A DNA stretch of 64,000 nt from Naasia lichenicola (GTDB lineage: Bacteria > Actinomycetota > Actinomycetes > Actinomycetales > Microbacteriaceae): positions 310,001 through 374,000 of the forward strand of contig NZ_SSSM01000004.1 of NCBI RefSeq assembly GCF_004801885.1. The letters are read 5' to 3'. The notes under the pieces were generated by a model. That model saw nothing but the letters and a program-made list of their open reading frames with translations. It was not told the origin of the DNA and searched no databases. Positions within the stretch are counted from its first letter, which is position 1, and the number at the start of each line of letters is the position of its first letter. This document shows positions 51,402 to 61,135 of the stretch, piece after piece. A program made the position numbers and the translations under genes.

Positions 51402-52022
51402 ATGTCAGCGATCAGTTCGACGCACACATCTGTGACGCTGCGCCCGCTCGTCGTGCGGGTCGGCGGCAGCATCGGGCTGTCCTCGGCGCTGATCACCATC
51501 CCGCCGTTCGCGGCCCTCTACTTCCTCAGCACGGACGCCGGAGGCTGGCCCTTCCTGCTGCTCCTCCAGGTGGGCGTCACCCTCATCGCGACGGCCGCCT
51601 CCGCACGGCTGCATCGTGCCTTCATCCGCATCGACGCGAACGGCTTCACCGAGAACGGCTACTTCGGCCGGCGCACCCGCACCCGCGTCGAGGACATCGG
51701 CTCGATCCTGATCATCCCCGTCTCAGGCGGGCAGACCCTCGCCGCGAACAACCAGGTATTCGTGCTCGACCGTGCGGGCAAGACGCGGCTGCGGGTTCGC
51801 GGGCAGTACTGGGGCCCATCCGTCGTCCAGGCGATCGTCACCGCGTTCGACGTCCCCGTGCACCGGATCGGGAACGCCATGACCCCGGCCGAGCTCCGCC
51901 ACGCGCACGGCGCCAAGCTCTACGCGTACGAGCGCCACCCCGCCGTAGCGACCACAGCCCTCGCGCTGCTGATCGTCGGCATCTGCCTGCCGATCATGAT
52001 CACCCTCGACTCGCTCATATAG
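51402..52022 (+). CDS. Membrane protein of unknown function, PH-like middle domain
   Basis: 206 residues from ATG 51402. Two helices near the N-terminus (IGLSSALITIPPFAALYFLS and WPFLLLLQVGVTLIATAA), a soluble middle with IRIDANGFTENGYFGRRTRT and NQVFVLDRAGKTRLRVRGQY, which resembles bacterial PH-domain segments, and a last helix VATTALALLIVGICLPIMIT. No named family is sure. Its stop runs into the first of two 29-base direct repeats. Confidence 0.7.
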   Translation: MSAISSTHTSVTLRPLVVRVGGSIGLSSALITIPPFAALYFLSTDAGGWPFLLLLQVGVTLIATAASARLHRAFIRIDANGFTENGYFGRRTRTRVEDIGSILIIPVSGGQTLAANNQVFVLDRAGKTRLRVRGQYWGPSVVQAIVTAFDVPVHRIGNAMTPAELRHAHGAKLYAYERHPAVATTALALLIVGICLPIMITLDSLI

Positions 52023-52090
52023 GCGCAAGCGCCCCTATCGGCCGAAGGCGATGTCGCAATGGGCGCAAGCGCCCCTTTCGGCCGGAGGCG
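52022..52090. repeat. Two 29-base direct repeats, 40 bases apart
   Basis: GGCGCAAGCGCCCCTATCGG followed by CCGAAGGCG-like bases (52022-52050) recurs at 52062-52090 with two changes. Each copy contains the short palindrome GGCGC-AA-GCGCC. The first copy begins at the last base of the upstream stop codon. Confidence 0.75.
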
Positions 52091-52191
52091 GCCTCAGGTG
52101 CGCGCGCTAGAAGCGCGCGGCTGCGCCGCGGCCGCCTGCGGCGGCTGACGAAGTCCGAGCTGTCCGTTCGCCTGCGTGGTCGTTGGCTTGG

Positions 52192-53469
52192 TCAGGCGGG
52201 GGTGGTCTCGCGGAGGCCCCAGGACTGGCCGTAGCCGCCGTCGGCCTGCGGCTTGGCCATGAGCTCCAGGTAGGCGCTCGCGTCGAAGGCCTCTGGGCCC
52301 AGCACTCCCGCACCCGACCATGCCCCGGTCGCCAGCAGCTCGAGTGCGATCACCGGGTTGAGCGCGGTCTGCCAAACGACGCACTGGCTCTCGTACTCGG
52401 CCATCGTCCACTCGTTGTCGCTCACGTGATAGAGGTACACCTCACGGGGCGCGCCATCCTTCCCCATGCCGGTGACCCACACACCCGCGCAGGTCTTGCC
52501 GGTCATCTGCGGCCCGAGGGTCGCGGGATCGGGCAGGGCGGCCGCGACCACGTCGCGAGGCGACACCTCGACCGGCCCATTCGCCGAGCGCACGCGGAGC
52601 GGGGTCGTCGAATCGAGCCCGAGCTGATGCAGGGTCTGCAGGATGCCGATGAACTCGGCACCCAGCCCGTACTTGAAGGTGACCCGGTTCGCATCGATCC
52701 AGCGCGGCATCAGCAGGACCTCTTCGTGCTCGACGTTCACGCACTCGACCGGTCCGATGCCCTCGGGGAAGTCGAACACCTCGGGCTCGCTGAAGGCGGG
52801 CGTCGTGAACCAGCCCCTGCCCTTCTCCCAGATCACGGGCGGGTTGAGGCACTCTTCGATGGTGGTCCAGATGCTGAAGCTCGGAGCGAAGATCTCGTTC
52901 CCATCTGCGTCGCGCACGACGAGATTCGCTCCGTCGCGGGTGCCGAGCTCGTCGATGGAGCTGAACAGGGTGTCGGCGGCATATCGCGCGAAGACGTCGC
53001 TGAGCCCTGGTTCGACGCCCATGCCGACGAGGGCGAGCCGCCCGGCGTCCTCCCAGTCCCCCGCCACCGCGAACTGGCCGTCGCCCAGTTTGACCCCGGT
53101 CTCGGAGTATGGCGCCGTCGGGTGCCGCTCGGACAGGCTCATCGCCATGTCGAGGTAGTCGGCGCCCGCCGCGAATGCTCCGGAGAAGATGGTGGGCACG
53201 AACTTCGGCTCCACCGCATTCATCACATGCGTGGCGCCGTGGGCACGCGCGACGGAGGCGACGCTCTCCGCGTCGGACGCGTCGATCGCCGACGTGGCGA
53301 ACCGCGCGGCGACATCGGCTCCGTGCTTGGCGGCGATCCACGCCACCGTGCGCTCGGCGCGCGCCTCGTCGTAGTCGCTGACCACCACCAGCTCGTAGAA
53401 GGAGCGCGTCGCCGCGATCTTCGCGAACGCATCCCCGACACCACCGGCACCCACGAGCAGAATCCTCAT
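52192..53469 (-). CDS. Saccharopine dehydrogenase family protein
   Basis: 425 residues from ATG 53469. Rossmann start ILLVGAGGVGDAFAKIAA; then the family core with MNAVEPKFVPTIFSGAFAAG and YLDMAMSLSERHPTAPY, and a conserved GMGVEPGLSDVFARYAAD. These enzymes join or split amino acids to 2-oxoacids, or make carboxylated polyamines; which one is unknown here. Length is usual. It is divergent from the antiporter pair, with a long inverted repeat between. Confidence 0.87.
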   Translation of the reverse strand: MRILLVGAGGVGDAFAKIAATRSFYELVVVSDYDEARAERTVAWIAAKHGADVAARFATSAIDASDAESVASVARAHGATHVMNAVEPKFVPTIFSGAFAAGADYLDMAMSLSERHPTAPYSETGVKLGDGQFAVAGDWEDAGRLALVGMGVEPGLSDVFARYAADTLFSSIDELGTRDGANLVVRDADGNEIFAPSFSIWTTIEECLNPPVIWEKGRGWFTTPAFSEPEVFDFPEGIGPVECVNVEHEEVLLMPRWIDANRVTFKYGLGAEFIGILQTLHQLGLDSTTPLRVRSANGPVEVSPRDVVAAALPDPATLGPQMTGKTCAGVWVTGMGKDGAPREVYLYHVSDNEWTMAEYESQCVVWQTALNPVIALELLATGAWSGAGVLGPEAFDASAYLELMAKPQADGGYGQSWGLRETTPA

Positions 53470-53504
53470 GGCACGACTGTATCCGTATCGAATCCGCGAT
53501 CTGG

Positions 53505-53592
53505 CTGACCAAATCAAGGACATTCTCGGTCCGGGGCCACGGGATCCGCATGAACCGGTCGGAAAGGGGAAGGATCTCCTTGATTCGGTCAG
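53505..53592. repeat. Long inverted repeat between divergent genes
   Basis: CTGACCAAATCAAGGA (53505-53520) and TCCTTGATTCGGTCAG (53577-53592) pair at all but one position, with 56 bases between. The design (16-base arms, similar loop) recalls family B, but the sequence differs. It may be an operator pair or a repeat of another family. Confidence 0.65.
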
Positions 53593-53641
53593 GAGACCCA
53601 CCCGAAACAGGCCCGCAACGGCCCGCTGGTAGGTTGGCGGC

Positions 53642-54136
53642 GTGACTGTACGCGTCGAGAAGGTCGATCTGCCGGGCATCGGTGCCCGCCACGATGTGCT
53701 GACGGAGAGCGGACGTCGCGTCGGCGTCGTCTCCCATCGCGACGGCGCGCGCGAGATCGCCGTGTTCGACATCGACGACCCCGACGCCTGCCGGGAGTCG
53801 GTCACCCTCACCGACGATGAGGCCGCTGCGCTGGCCGACGTGCTCGGAGCCTCCATGATGCTCAGCCACATCACCGGGATCGGCGAGCAGCTCACGGGCC
53901 TCTTCACCGAGCAGCTCATCCTGCCCGCCGGCTCGCCCTACGTCGGCGGAGTGCTCGGCGACACCAAGGCACGCACCCGCACGAGCACCTCGATCGTCGC
54001 GATCGTCCGCGACAAGCAGGTCATCCCCTCTCCCACACCAGACACTCCCCTGCAGTCCGGCGACACCATCGTCGCGGTCGGCACGCGCTCGGGCCTCGAC
54101 GCGCTGGCCGAGCTGCTGACCCACGGCTCCGACTGA
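53642..54136 (+). CDS. Cation:proton antiporter regulatory subunit (TrkA-C / KhtT-like)
   Basis: 164 residues from GTG 53642. The N-terminal half starts VRVEKVDLPGIGARHDVLTE, as in KhtT-type proteins; the C-terminal TrkA-C (RCK_C) domain includes TSTSIVAIVRDKQVIPSPTP and LQSGDTIVAVGTRSGLDAL. It binds a small ligand (c-di-AMP or nucleotide in relatives) and gates the antiporter, which starts 27 bases after its stop. Cytoplasmic. Confidence 0.88.
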   Translation: MTVRVEKVDLPGIGARHDVLTESGRRVGVVSHRDGAREIAVFDIDDPDACRESVTLTDDEAAALADVLGASMMLSHITGIGEQLTGLFTEQLILPAGSPYVGGVLGDTKARTRTSTSIVAIVRDKQVIPSPTPDTPLQSGDTIVAVGTRSGLDALAELLTHGSD

Positions 54137-54163
54137 GCCCGCGATCGACGCACCCGCCCGCCT

Positions 54164-55369
54164 GTGAACGAGTCGACGCTCCTGCTGCTCGAGGTGGGCG
54201 CGCTGCTGCTCGCGCTCGGCCTGCTCTCCCGGCTCGCGACCTGGATCGGAATCTCGCCGATCCCCCTCTACCTCATCGCCGGACTCGCGTTCGGCCACGG
54301 CGGCGCGGTGCCGCTCTCCGCCAGCGAGGACTTCTTCGAGATCGGCAGCGAGATCGGAGTGATCCTGCTGCTGGTGATGCTCGGACTCGAGTACTCCGCG
54401 GCTGAGCTCGTCGACGGGTTGCAGCGTTCCCGCGTGGCCGGCATCTTCGATGCCCTGCTCAACGCGCTGCCCGGCGCGATCTTCGCCCTCATCCTCGGCT
54501 GGGGTCCGATCGCGGCCGTGGCCCTCGCCGGCATCACCTGGGTGTCCTCGTCGGGCGTCATCGCCAAGGTCCTGCGCGACCTCGGCCGACTCGGCAACCG
54601 GGAGACGCCGACCATCCTCTCCGTCCTCGTCATCGAGGACCTCGCGATGGCGTTCTACCTGCCCGTGCTCTCCACCCTGCTGATCGGGGCGACGCTGCTG
54701 GCCGGCGCGACCACACTGCTCATCGCTGTGCTCGTCGTGGTCAGCATCCTGTACCTCGCGCTCCGGCACGGCCGGGTGATCTCGCGTCTGTTCGCGGCGA
54801 ACCACAACGAGTCGCTCCTGCTGGGAGTGCTCGGCCTCACCCTCCTCGTGGCCGGCTTCGCCCAGCAGGTCAACGTGTCGGCGGCGGTCGGCGCCTTCCT
54901 CGTGGGCATCGCGCTCTCCGATCAGGTCGCCCACTCCGCCGTGCAGCTGCTCTCGCCGCTGCGCGACCTCTTCGCGGCCATGTTCTTCGTCTTCTTCGGG
55001 CTCTCCACCGATCCCGCGTCGATCGTGCCCGTGCTTCTCCCCGCGGCGATCCTGGCGATCGTGACCATCGCGACGAAGGTCCTCACCGGCTACCTCGCCG
55101 CGCAGCGCGCCGGCATCGGGGTCCCCGGTCGATGGAGGGCCGGCTTCGTGCTGACCGCCCGCGGAGAGTTCAGCATCGTCATCGCCGGCCTCGCCGTGAG
55201 CGCGGGGATCGAGCCGCAGCTGGCTCCCCTCGCCACCGCCTACGTGCTGATGACCGTCGTCGCCGGCCCGGTGCTCGCCCGCATCCCGGATGCGGCCTGG
55301 TTCAAGGCGGCGGTCAAGCGTCGAGGCGACGCCCGCCGAGCTGCCGAGGCGATCAGCCGCGCAGCCTGA
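54164..55369 (+). CDS. Cation:proton antiporter, CPA2 family (KhtU/Kef-type)
   Basis: 401 residues from GTG 54164, about 11-12 hydrophobic segments. CPA2 pattern: WIGISPIPLYLIAGLAFGHG, EIGVILLLVMLGLEYSA, SSSGVIAKVLRDLGRLGNRE, VNVSAAVGAFLVGIALSD, and a C-terminal GFVLTARGEFSIVIAG. It exchanges K+ (or Na+) for protons under control of the preceding regulatory subunit. A family B repeat starts 15 bases after the stop. Confidence 0.9.
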   Translation: MNESTLLLLEVGALLLALGLLSRLATWIGISPIPLYLIAGLAFGHGGAVPLSASEDFFEIGSEIGVILLLVMLGLEYSAAELVDGLQRSRVAGIFDALLNALPGAIFALILGWGPIAAVALAGITWVSSSGVIAKVLRDLGRLGNRETPTILSVLVIEDLAMAFYLPVLSTLLIGATLLAGATTLLIAVLVVVSILYLALRHGRVISRLFAANHNESLLLGVLGLTLLVAGFAQQVNVSAAVGAFLVGIALSDQVAHSAVQLLSPLRDLFAAMFFVFFGLSTDPASIVPVLLPAAILAIVTIATKVLTGYLAAQRAGIGVPGRWRAGFVLTARGEFSIVIAGLAVSAGIEPQLAPLATAYVLMTVVAGPVLARIPDAAWFKAAVKRRGDARRAAEAISRAA

Positions 55370-55383
55370 CCGCTCGGCCCACT

Positions 55384-55497
55384 TCACGGATCCGGAGATG
55401 TTGCACGGATCCGGATGCCCTGGGCGCCCATGGGTCGAGATGCCCGATTCTGCCGCCGTTCACCCGCCGGTCGGAGCTGACCTCCGGATCCGTGAAG
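55384..55497. repeat. Family B intergenic repeat, copy 5
   Basis: Two tandem units (TTCACGGATCCGGAGATG, TTGCACGGATCCGGATG) at the left and one inverted unit (CCTCCGGATCCGTGAAG) at the right. It lies between convergent ends of the antiporter gene and the Bcr/CflA gene, and it is the most symmetrical copy. Confidence 0.85.
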
Positions 55498-55513
55498 ACG
55501 GGGCGCCGAAGAC

Positions 55514-56731
55514 TCAGTCGGTGAGCGCCGCGACGGTGCGCGGACGGACGACGAACCACAGGCTGGCGCTGCCGATCAGCGCGGTGATGCCCATGATCAG
55601 CCCCATCGGCGCGGCGGTCGTGATCCCGATGAGCCCGACGATCGGCGAGACGGCACCGGCGACCCCGAAGTTGACCGCCCCGAGCAGAGATGCCGCGGTC
55701 CCCGCCTCGCTGCCGTGGTTGGCGAGCGCCAGCACCTGGATGCAGGGGAAGGCGAAGCCGCAGGACATGATGAAGATGAAGAGCGGCACCAGCACCCCGG
55801 GCAGGCCCCAGCCGAGCGAGACCCCAGCGATGATCGCGAACGAGGCGAGGACCTGCGCCATCGTCGTGCCGGCGAGGATCCACTGCGGTCCGATCACCCG
55901 GGTCAGCCGCGCACTCGTCTGGTTGCCGATGAGCACCCCGATCGAGTTGATGCCGAACAGCAGCCCGAACTCCTGCGGGCTGAAGCCGTAGACGTCCTGG
56001 AACAGGAACGACGAGGAAGAGAGGTACACGAACAGTCCGGAGAAGACCATGGCGCCGATGATCGCGACGCCGATGAAGGTGCGGTCGGTGAACAGCGCCC
56101 GGTACCGCTGACCGACGGTGGCGTGCCCTGCGTCGTGCGCTCGGTCCTTCGGCATGGTCTCGCGGAGGAAGACGAGCGCGAGCCCGATCATGACCGCGCC
56201 GTAGCCGGCGAGGAAGAAGAACAGCTCGCGCCACTCGACGAACCGGAGCAGCTGACTGCCGATGACGGGCGCCAGGATCGGCGCCAGCGTCGTCACGAGC
56301 GCCAACCGGGAGAGCATCCGCACGAGCGCCCGCCCGCCGAAGAGGTCGCGCACCATGGCCATGGCGACGACCCCGCCACCAGCCGCGCCGACGCCCTGGA
56401 GCAGCCGGAAGATGCCGAGGATGGTGACGTCCGGGGCGAAGGCGGCACCCAGGCAGGCGAGCACGTGGATGGCGGTGGCGACGAGCAGAGGGATCCTGCG
56501 CCCCACCCGGTCGCTCCACGGCCCGACGAGCAGCTGGCCGAGGCCGAAGCCGATGGTGGTGCCGGTCAGGGTGAGCTGCACCGCGGCGTCGGTGACGCCG
56601 AAGTCCCGGGTGATGCTCGGGAAGGCGGGCAGGTACATGTCGATGGTGAACGGACCGAGTCCGACAAGAGCGCCGAGCACGAGGATGAAGAGGACGAGCT
56701 CTCCTCGCGACTTCGAGTCGCCGGGATGCAC
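55514..56731 (-). CDS. Multidrug efflux MFS transporter, Bcr/CflA family
   Basis: 405 residues from GTG 56731 (VHPGDSKSRGELV). Twelve helices; the Bcr/CflA signature PFTIDMYLPAFPSITRDFGV is near residue 25, then VGPWSDRVGRRIPL and the FRLLQGVGAAGGGVVAMAMV motif. It would export drugs or sugars with protons. The start is uncertain: the GTG lacks a well-placed ribosome binding site, while an AGGAG lies 23 bases farther upstream. Single gene. Confidence 0.87.
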   Translation of the reverse strand: MHPGDSKSRGELVLFILVLGALVGLGPFTIDMYLPAFPSITRDFGVTDAAVQLTLTGTTIGFGLGQLLVGPWSDRVGRRIPLLVATAIHVLACLGAAFAPDVTILGIFRLLQGVGAAGGGVVAMAMVRDLFGGRALVRMLSRLALVTTLAPILAPVIGSQLLRFVEWRELFFFLAGYGAVMIGLALVFLRETMPKDRAHDAGHATVGQRYRALFTDRTFIGVAIIGAMVFSGLFVYLSSSSFLFQDVYGFSPQEFGLLFGINSIGVLIGNQTSARLTRVIGPQWILAGTTMAQVLASFAIIAGVSLGWGLPGVLVPLFIFIMSCGFAFPCIQVLALANHGSEAGTAASLLGAVNFGVAGAVSPIVGLIGITTAAPMGLIMGITALIGSASLWFVVRPRTVAALTD

Positions 56732-56945
56732 GGTTGTCGCGGGTATGAGACCTGCTCCTGAAGACGAGGGCTGGAAGGCTCCCTGCGCCCGCGCAGGAAG
56801 CCGATTCCCGTCCAGGCTATGCCACCCCGGGCGCACGACCGCTCGCTGCGCGGCGAAGAACCTCCACCTGGAACCTGAGATCGGCGGTCAGGCGAGTCGG
56901 CCCGATACCGGCCCGAGTGGGCTCGATCCGAGCCGTATCCGCTCC

Positions 56946-58043
56946 CTATCGGCTGTAGCGCCGTGCGAGCTCCGCGCCCGCGGCCTCGAGCCAGCTGATC
57001 GTGTCGCGCATGGCGGCCTCGGTCCCGCCCGCGAGCTCCTCGAGGGACACCGCAGAGTCGACGGTCTCGCTGGCGACGCTGATCCGGCCTGCCACGACCG
57101 CGACGGGCACGTGATGGCGGGTGGCGACGAGCTCGATCTCGCTCGCGACCTTGCCCGACGATGTCTGCTGGTCGTAGCTTCCCTCGCCGGTGATCACGAG
57201 GTCTGCGCCCGGCAAGGCGGCTCCGACCCCGATCGCCTCGCACACCGCCTCGGCACCCGACCGCGCGATGGCTCCCCACGCCAGCATCCCGAATCCCGTG
57301 CCCCCCGCGGCGCCGGCGCCGGTCGCGGTCGGATCGACGGGCATCCGCCGCGCCAGTCGTGCGAGTCCGCGCTCGAGCAGGAGCACCTGATCGAGGCTCG
57401 CGCCCTTCTGGGGTCCGAACACGGCAGCGGCGCCCAGCGGGCCGGTGAGCGGATTGCGCACATCCGAGAGCAGGTACGCGCCTTCGGACGGCACCTCGCG
57501 GACCGCGCCGAAGCTGACGGACGACAGTCGTTCGAGCGCACCGCCGCCGAGGGGCAGCCGATGCGCAGCCTCGTCGAGGAATTTGGCTCCGAGGGCGGTG
57601 AGGGCGCCGGTGCCCCCATCCGTCGACGAGCTGCCGCCGACGGCGAGCAGCAGGCGCTGAACACCTGCGTCGAGCGCGAGGGCGATCTGCTGCCCGAAGC
57701 CGAGGGTGTGCGCATGCAGCGGGTCCAGGGGGTCGAGCAGGGGCAGCCCGCTCGTCTGGGCGAGTTCCACCACCCCGGTGTCGACACCGTCCGCATCGAC
57801 GAAGCGCAGCCAGTCGGCGGCGATCGGATCGCTCAACGGACCGGAGACCGTGCTCGGCACTCGGACCGCATGGGCGATGCCGCGCTCGAGCGCGTCGATC
57901 GTGCCCTCGCCCCCGTCTGCCATCGGCAGCTGGAGGAGCTCGTCGTCGGAACGCACGGTGCGCCAGCCGGCCGCGATCGCCGCCGCCACGTCCACGGCGG
58001 TCGCGGTGCCCTTGAAGGAATCCGGTGCGATCACGATGCGCAA
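56946..58043 (-). CDS. glxK: Glycerate kinase
   Basis: 365 residues from TTG 58043, giving LRIVIAPDSFKGTATAVDVA, the family start; AGGAG lies seven bases upstream. Further family segments: LPMADGGEGTIDAL, LAVGGSSSTDGGTGAL (glycine-rich nucleotide site), GAAGGTGFGMLAWG, and LVITGEGSYDQQTSSGK. It phosphorylates glycerate to 2-phosphoglycerate or 3-phosphoglycerate. A 214-base gap separates it from the MFS gene. Translation starting at GTG 58079 is possible but unlikely. Confidence 0.9.
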   Translation of the reverse strand: MRIVIAPDSFKGTATAVDVAAAIAAGWRTVRSDDELLQLPMADGGEGTIDALERGIAHAVRVPSTVSGPLSDPIAADWLRFVDADGVDTGVVELAQTSGLPLLDPLDPLHAHTLGFGQQIALALDAGVQRLLLAVGGSSSTDGGTGALTALGAKFLDEAAHRLPLGGGALERLSSVSFGAVREVPSEGAYLLSDVRNPLTGPLGAAAVFGPQKGASLDQVLLLERGLARLARRMPVDPTATGAGAAGGTGFGMLAWGAIARSGAEAVCEAIGVGAALPGADLVITGEGSYDQQTSSGKVASEIELVATRHHVPVAVVAGRISVASETVDSAVSLEELAGGTEAAMRDTISWLEAAGAELARRYSR

Positions 58044-58142
58044 ATGACTACTCCTCGTCGTCGGCGACAGCCCCACCATACCGGTCCGTCTACCCCCGGG
58101 GTACGAGCTCGGCCTCGGCGCAGGAACCGCATCGCCTCAACG

Positions 58143-58200
58143 CGAACTGCCCAGTTCTGCCGCTCGGATTGCTCCGGATGCGGCAGAACTGGGCAGTTCG
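58143..58200. repeat. Family A intergenic palindromic repeat, copy 4
   Basis: CGAACTGCCCAGTTCTGCC at the left and GGCAGAACTGGGCAGTTCG at the right, fully complementary over 19 bases; the 20-base middle differs from the other copies. It lies 16 bases downstream of the sugar permease stop (minus strand). Confidence 0.88.
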
Positions 58201-58216
58201 GGAGAGACGCTGCGTA

Positions 58217-59485
58217 CTAGCGCGAACCGCCCGAGCGGCGCTTGCTGTAGACGTCGAACGCGACGGCCAGCAGCAGGACGAGGCCCTTCACCGTCTGCTG
58301 GTAGTCGGAGCCGATGCCGAGGATCGACATGCCGTTGTTCAGGACGCCGATGATGAAACCACCGATGATCGCGCCGCCGATGGTGCCGATGCCGCCCTGG
58401 ACCGCCGCGCCACCGATGAAGGCGGCCGAGATGGCCTCGAGCTCGAAGCCCTGACCGGCCTGCGGGCCTGCCACGTTGAGGCGGGCGGTGAAGACGATGC
58501 CGGCGATGGCCGCGAGGACACCCATGTTGACGAACAGCCAGAAGTCGACCGAGCGGGTCTTGATGCCCGACAGCTCCGCCGCGTGGCGGTTGCCGCCGAT
58601 GGCGAAGATGTGCCGGCCGAAGACCGTGCGGTTGGCGACCGTCGTGTAGATGAGCACGAGCACGCCGAGGATGATCAGCGTGACGGGGATGCCCTTGGCC
58701 GCGGCCAGGGAGTAGAAGAACAGGCCGATGCCGATCGAGATCAGCACGAGCTTGCCGACGAAGAAGCCGAGCGGCTCCACATCCTGTCCGTACTTGGCGC
58801 GGCCGACGCGGGTGCGGAACTGCTGCACGAAGAGGCCGATGATCGCCAGGGCGCCGACTGCGAGGGTGACCAGGTCGAGCGAGCTGCGGACGCCGAGCTC
58901 GATCGGTGCCAGCTCGATGAAGCCGTTGCCGAGCGCGCGGTACTCGGGCGGGAAGTTGCCGATGTTGGAGTTGTTGAGCACGATCAGCGCGAGGCCGCGG
59001 AAGATCAGCATGCCCGCCAGGGTCACGATGAACGCCGGGATGCCTATGTAGGCGATCCAGAAGCCCTGCCACGCTCCGACCACCGCTCCGACGAGGAGCG
59101 AGAGCAGGATCGCGACGAACCACGGCATGCCCATGTTCACCGCGAAGACGCCCGAGATCGCTCCGACGAAGGCGGCGACCGATCCGACCGACAGGTCGAT
59201 GTGACCGGCGACGATGACGAGCACCATGCCGATCGCGAGGATCAGGATGTAGCCGTTCTGCACGATCAGGTTCGAGATGTTCTGCGGGCGCAGGAGGATC
59301 GAGTCGCCCTGGGGGCTGATCGTGAGGATCGCGAACAGCACCAGCACCGCGATCAGCGCGATGAAGATGCCGTTCTTGCCGATGTCGGCGAGGACGTGTC
59401 CGATCGCGGAGTTCGCGCGGTTCTCGGGCGGGCCGACCTCTTCGGTGCCGAGCGGTCCGCCGCCGGGCTTCAGTTCAGTGCTCAT
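58217..59485 (-). CDS. mmsB: Sugar ABC transporter permease (MmsB/XylH type)
   Basis: 422 residues from ATG 59485. About 10-11 transmembrane helices, with the permease motifs GHIDLSVGSVAAFVGAISGV and VNRT-like TVANRTVFGRHIFAIGGNRH. The polar N-terminal tail (VGPPENRANSAIGH) is cytoplasmic. It forms the channel for the ATPase and binding protein encoded upstream. It starts 39 bases after the ATPase stop. A family A repeat follows. Confidence 0.92.
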   Translation of the reverse strand: MSTELKPGGGPLGTEEVGPPENRANSAIGHVLADIGKNGIFIALIAVLVLFAILTISPQGDSILLRPQNISNLIVQNGYILILAIGMVLVIVAGHIDLSVGSVAAFVGAISGVFAVNMGMPWFVAILLSLLVGAVVGAWQGFWIAYIGIPAFIVTLAGMLIFRGLALIVLNNSNIGNFPPEYRALGNGFIELAPIELGVRSSLDLVTLAVGALAIIGLFVQQFRTRVGRAKYGQDVEPLGFFVGKLVLISIGIGLFFYSLAAAKGIPVTLIILGVLVLIYTTVANRTVFGRHIFAIGGNRHAAELSGIKTRSVDFWLFVNMGVLAAIAGIVFTARLNVAGPQAGQGFELEAISAAFIGGAAVQGGIGTIGGAIIGGFIIGVLNNGMSILGIGSDYQQTVKGLVLLLAVAFDVYSKRRSGGSR

Positions 59486-59524
59486 TGCTGTTTCTCCCTA
59501 GACGATTCGTGAGAGCGCGCCGCC

Positions 59525-61054
59525 TCAGCGGGGCGATTCCATGGTCATGTACTTGATGAGGACCTCGGGTGAGGCCTCCGCGATCGGCACCTCGCCGGTG
59601 ATCCGGCCTTCGGACAGCGCGTAGATCCGGTCGCAGATCCCGAGCAGCTCGGGCAGCTCGGAGGAGATCACGATGATGCCCTTGCCCTCCGAAGCGAGCC
59701 GGTTGATGATCGTGTAGATCTCGTACTTCGCGCCGACGTCGATGCCGCGGGTGGGCTCATCGAGGATCAGGACGTCGGGGTTGGAGTAGATCCACTTCGA
59801 CAGGACGACCTTCTGCTGGTTGCCGCCCGAGAGCTTGCCCACCTTCGAGAGCACCGACGGAGCCTTGATGTTCATGCTCTTGCGGTACTGGTTCGCGACG
59901 GTGAACTCCTCGCCGTCGTTGATCAGGCCGAGGCGCTCGAGCTTCTTCAGCGATGCCATCGAGATGTTGCGCTTGATGTCCTCGATGAGGTTGAGGCCGT
60001 AGTTCTTGCGGTCCTCGGTCGCGTAGGCGAGCCCGTTGTCGATCGCCTCGGTGACCGTGCGGGTCTTGATCTCCTTGCCGGCCTTGAAGACCTTGCCGGT
60101 GATCTTCGATCCGTAGGTGCGTCCGAAGAGGCTCATCGCGAACTCGGTCCGGCCGGCGCCCATCAGGCCTGCGATGCCGACGATCTCGCCGCGCCGCACG
60201 TTGAGGTTGACGTGGTCGACGACCACGCGCGTCGGATCGGTGGGGTGGTGCGCGGTCCAGTCCTCCACGCGGAGGATCTCCTCGCCGAAGTTCGGCGTGT
60301 GGTCCGGGTACCGGTGCTCGAGATCCCGGCCGACCATGTCCTTGATGATGCGGTCCTCGGTGATCTCCTCCTGGTTCATGGTCTCGATCGTCTTGCCGTC
60401 GCGGATGACGGTCACGGAGTCGGAGATCTTCTTGATCTCGTTCAGCTTGTGGCTGATGATGATGCTCGTGATGCCCTGGCCCTTGAGGCTGAGGATCAGG
60501 TCGAGAAGGTGATCGGAGTCCTCGTCGTTGAGGGCGGCGGTCGGCTCATCGAGGATGAGCAGCTTGACCTCCTTGGAGAGCGCCTTGGCGATCTCGACCA
60601 GCTGCTGCTTGCCGACGCCGATGTCGGAGATCTTGGTGGTGGCCTTCTCGCGCAGGCCGACGCGGGCGAGGAGCTTCTGCGCCTCCTGGTTGGCCTTTCC
60701 CCAGTCGATGAGCCCGAAGCGGCCCTTGATCTCGTTGTTGAGGAAGATGTTCTCGGCGATCGACAGGTGCGGGCTCAGCGCGAGCTCCTGGTGGATGATC
60801 ACGATGCCTTTGGCCTCGCTGTCGCGGATGTTGCCGAGCTGCACGGTCTCGTTCTCGAAGACGATGTCGCCCTCGTACGTGCCGAAGGGGTAGACGCCGG
60901 AGAGGACCTTCATCAGCGTGGACTTGCCGGCGCCGTTCTCGCCGCAGATGGCGTGCACCTCGCCGCGCGCGACGTTGAGCGTCACGTTCTGGAGAGCCTT
61001 CACACCAGGGAACTCCTTGGTGATGTTGCGCATCTCGAGGATGTTGGTGGTCAT
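59525..61054 (-). CDS. mmsA: Sugar ABC transporter ATPase with two nucleotide-binding domains (MmsA/XylG type)
   Basis: 509 residues from ATG 61054 ([10 protein letters not shown]). Domain 1: Walker [17 protein letters not shown], Walker [12 protein letters not shown]. Domain 2 (from about 270): degenerate Walker [17 protein letters not shown], signature [15 protein letters not shown], Walker [16 protein letters not shown]. This is the usual monosaccharide-transporter double ATPase with one consensus and one altered site. It powers uptake with the genes at 58217 and 61202. Confidence 0.94.
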   Translation of the reverse strand: MTTNILEMRNITKEFPGVKALQNVTLNVARGEVHAICGENGAGKSTLMKVLSGVYPFGTYEGDIVFENETVQLGNIRDSEAKGIVIIHQELALSPHLSIAENIFLNNEIKGRFGLIDWGKANQEAQKLLARVGLREKATTKISDIGVGKQQLVEIAKALSKEVKLLILDEPTAALNDEDSDHLLDLILSLKGQGITSIIISHKLNEIKKISDSVTVIRDGKTIETMNQEEITEDRIIKDMVGRDLEHRYPDHTPNFGEEILRVEDWTAHHPTDPTRVVVDHVNLNVRRGEIVGIAGLMGAGRTEFAMSLFGRTYGSKITGKVFKAGKEIKTRTVTEAIDNGLAYATEDRKNYGLNLIEDIKRNISMASLKKLERLGLINDGEEFTVANQYRKSMNIKAPSVLSKVGKLSGGNQQKVVLSKWIYSNPDVLILDEPTRGIDVGAKYEIYTIINRLASEGKGIIVISSELPELLGICDRIYALSEGRITGEVPIAEASPEVLIKYMTMESPR

Positions 61055-61135
61055 CCGAATACCGCTTCCTGCTACGTCGTCGTGGGGGAACCCGGTGGTG
61101 AGGAGCCTATTCCCCACCACCGGGTAGGTGGTGCT

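Noticed and set aside
52442-55387. 981-codon minus-strand open frame
   Set aside because: Covers the antiporter pair in antisense and part of the saccharopine-dehydrogenase gene out of frame; repeats of His, Asp and Glu with no fold.
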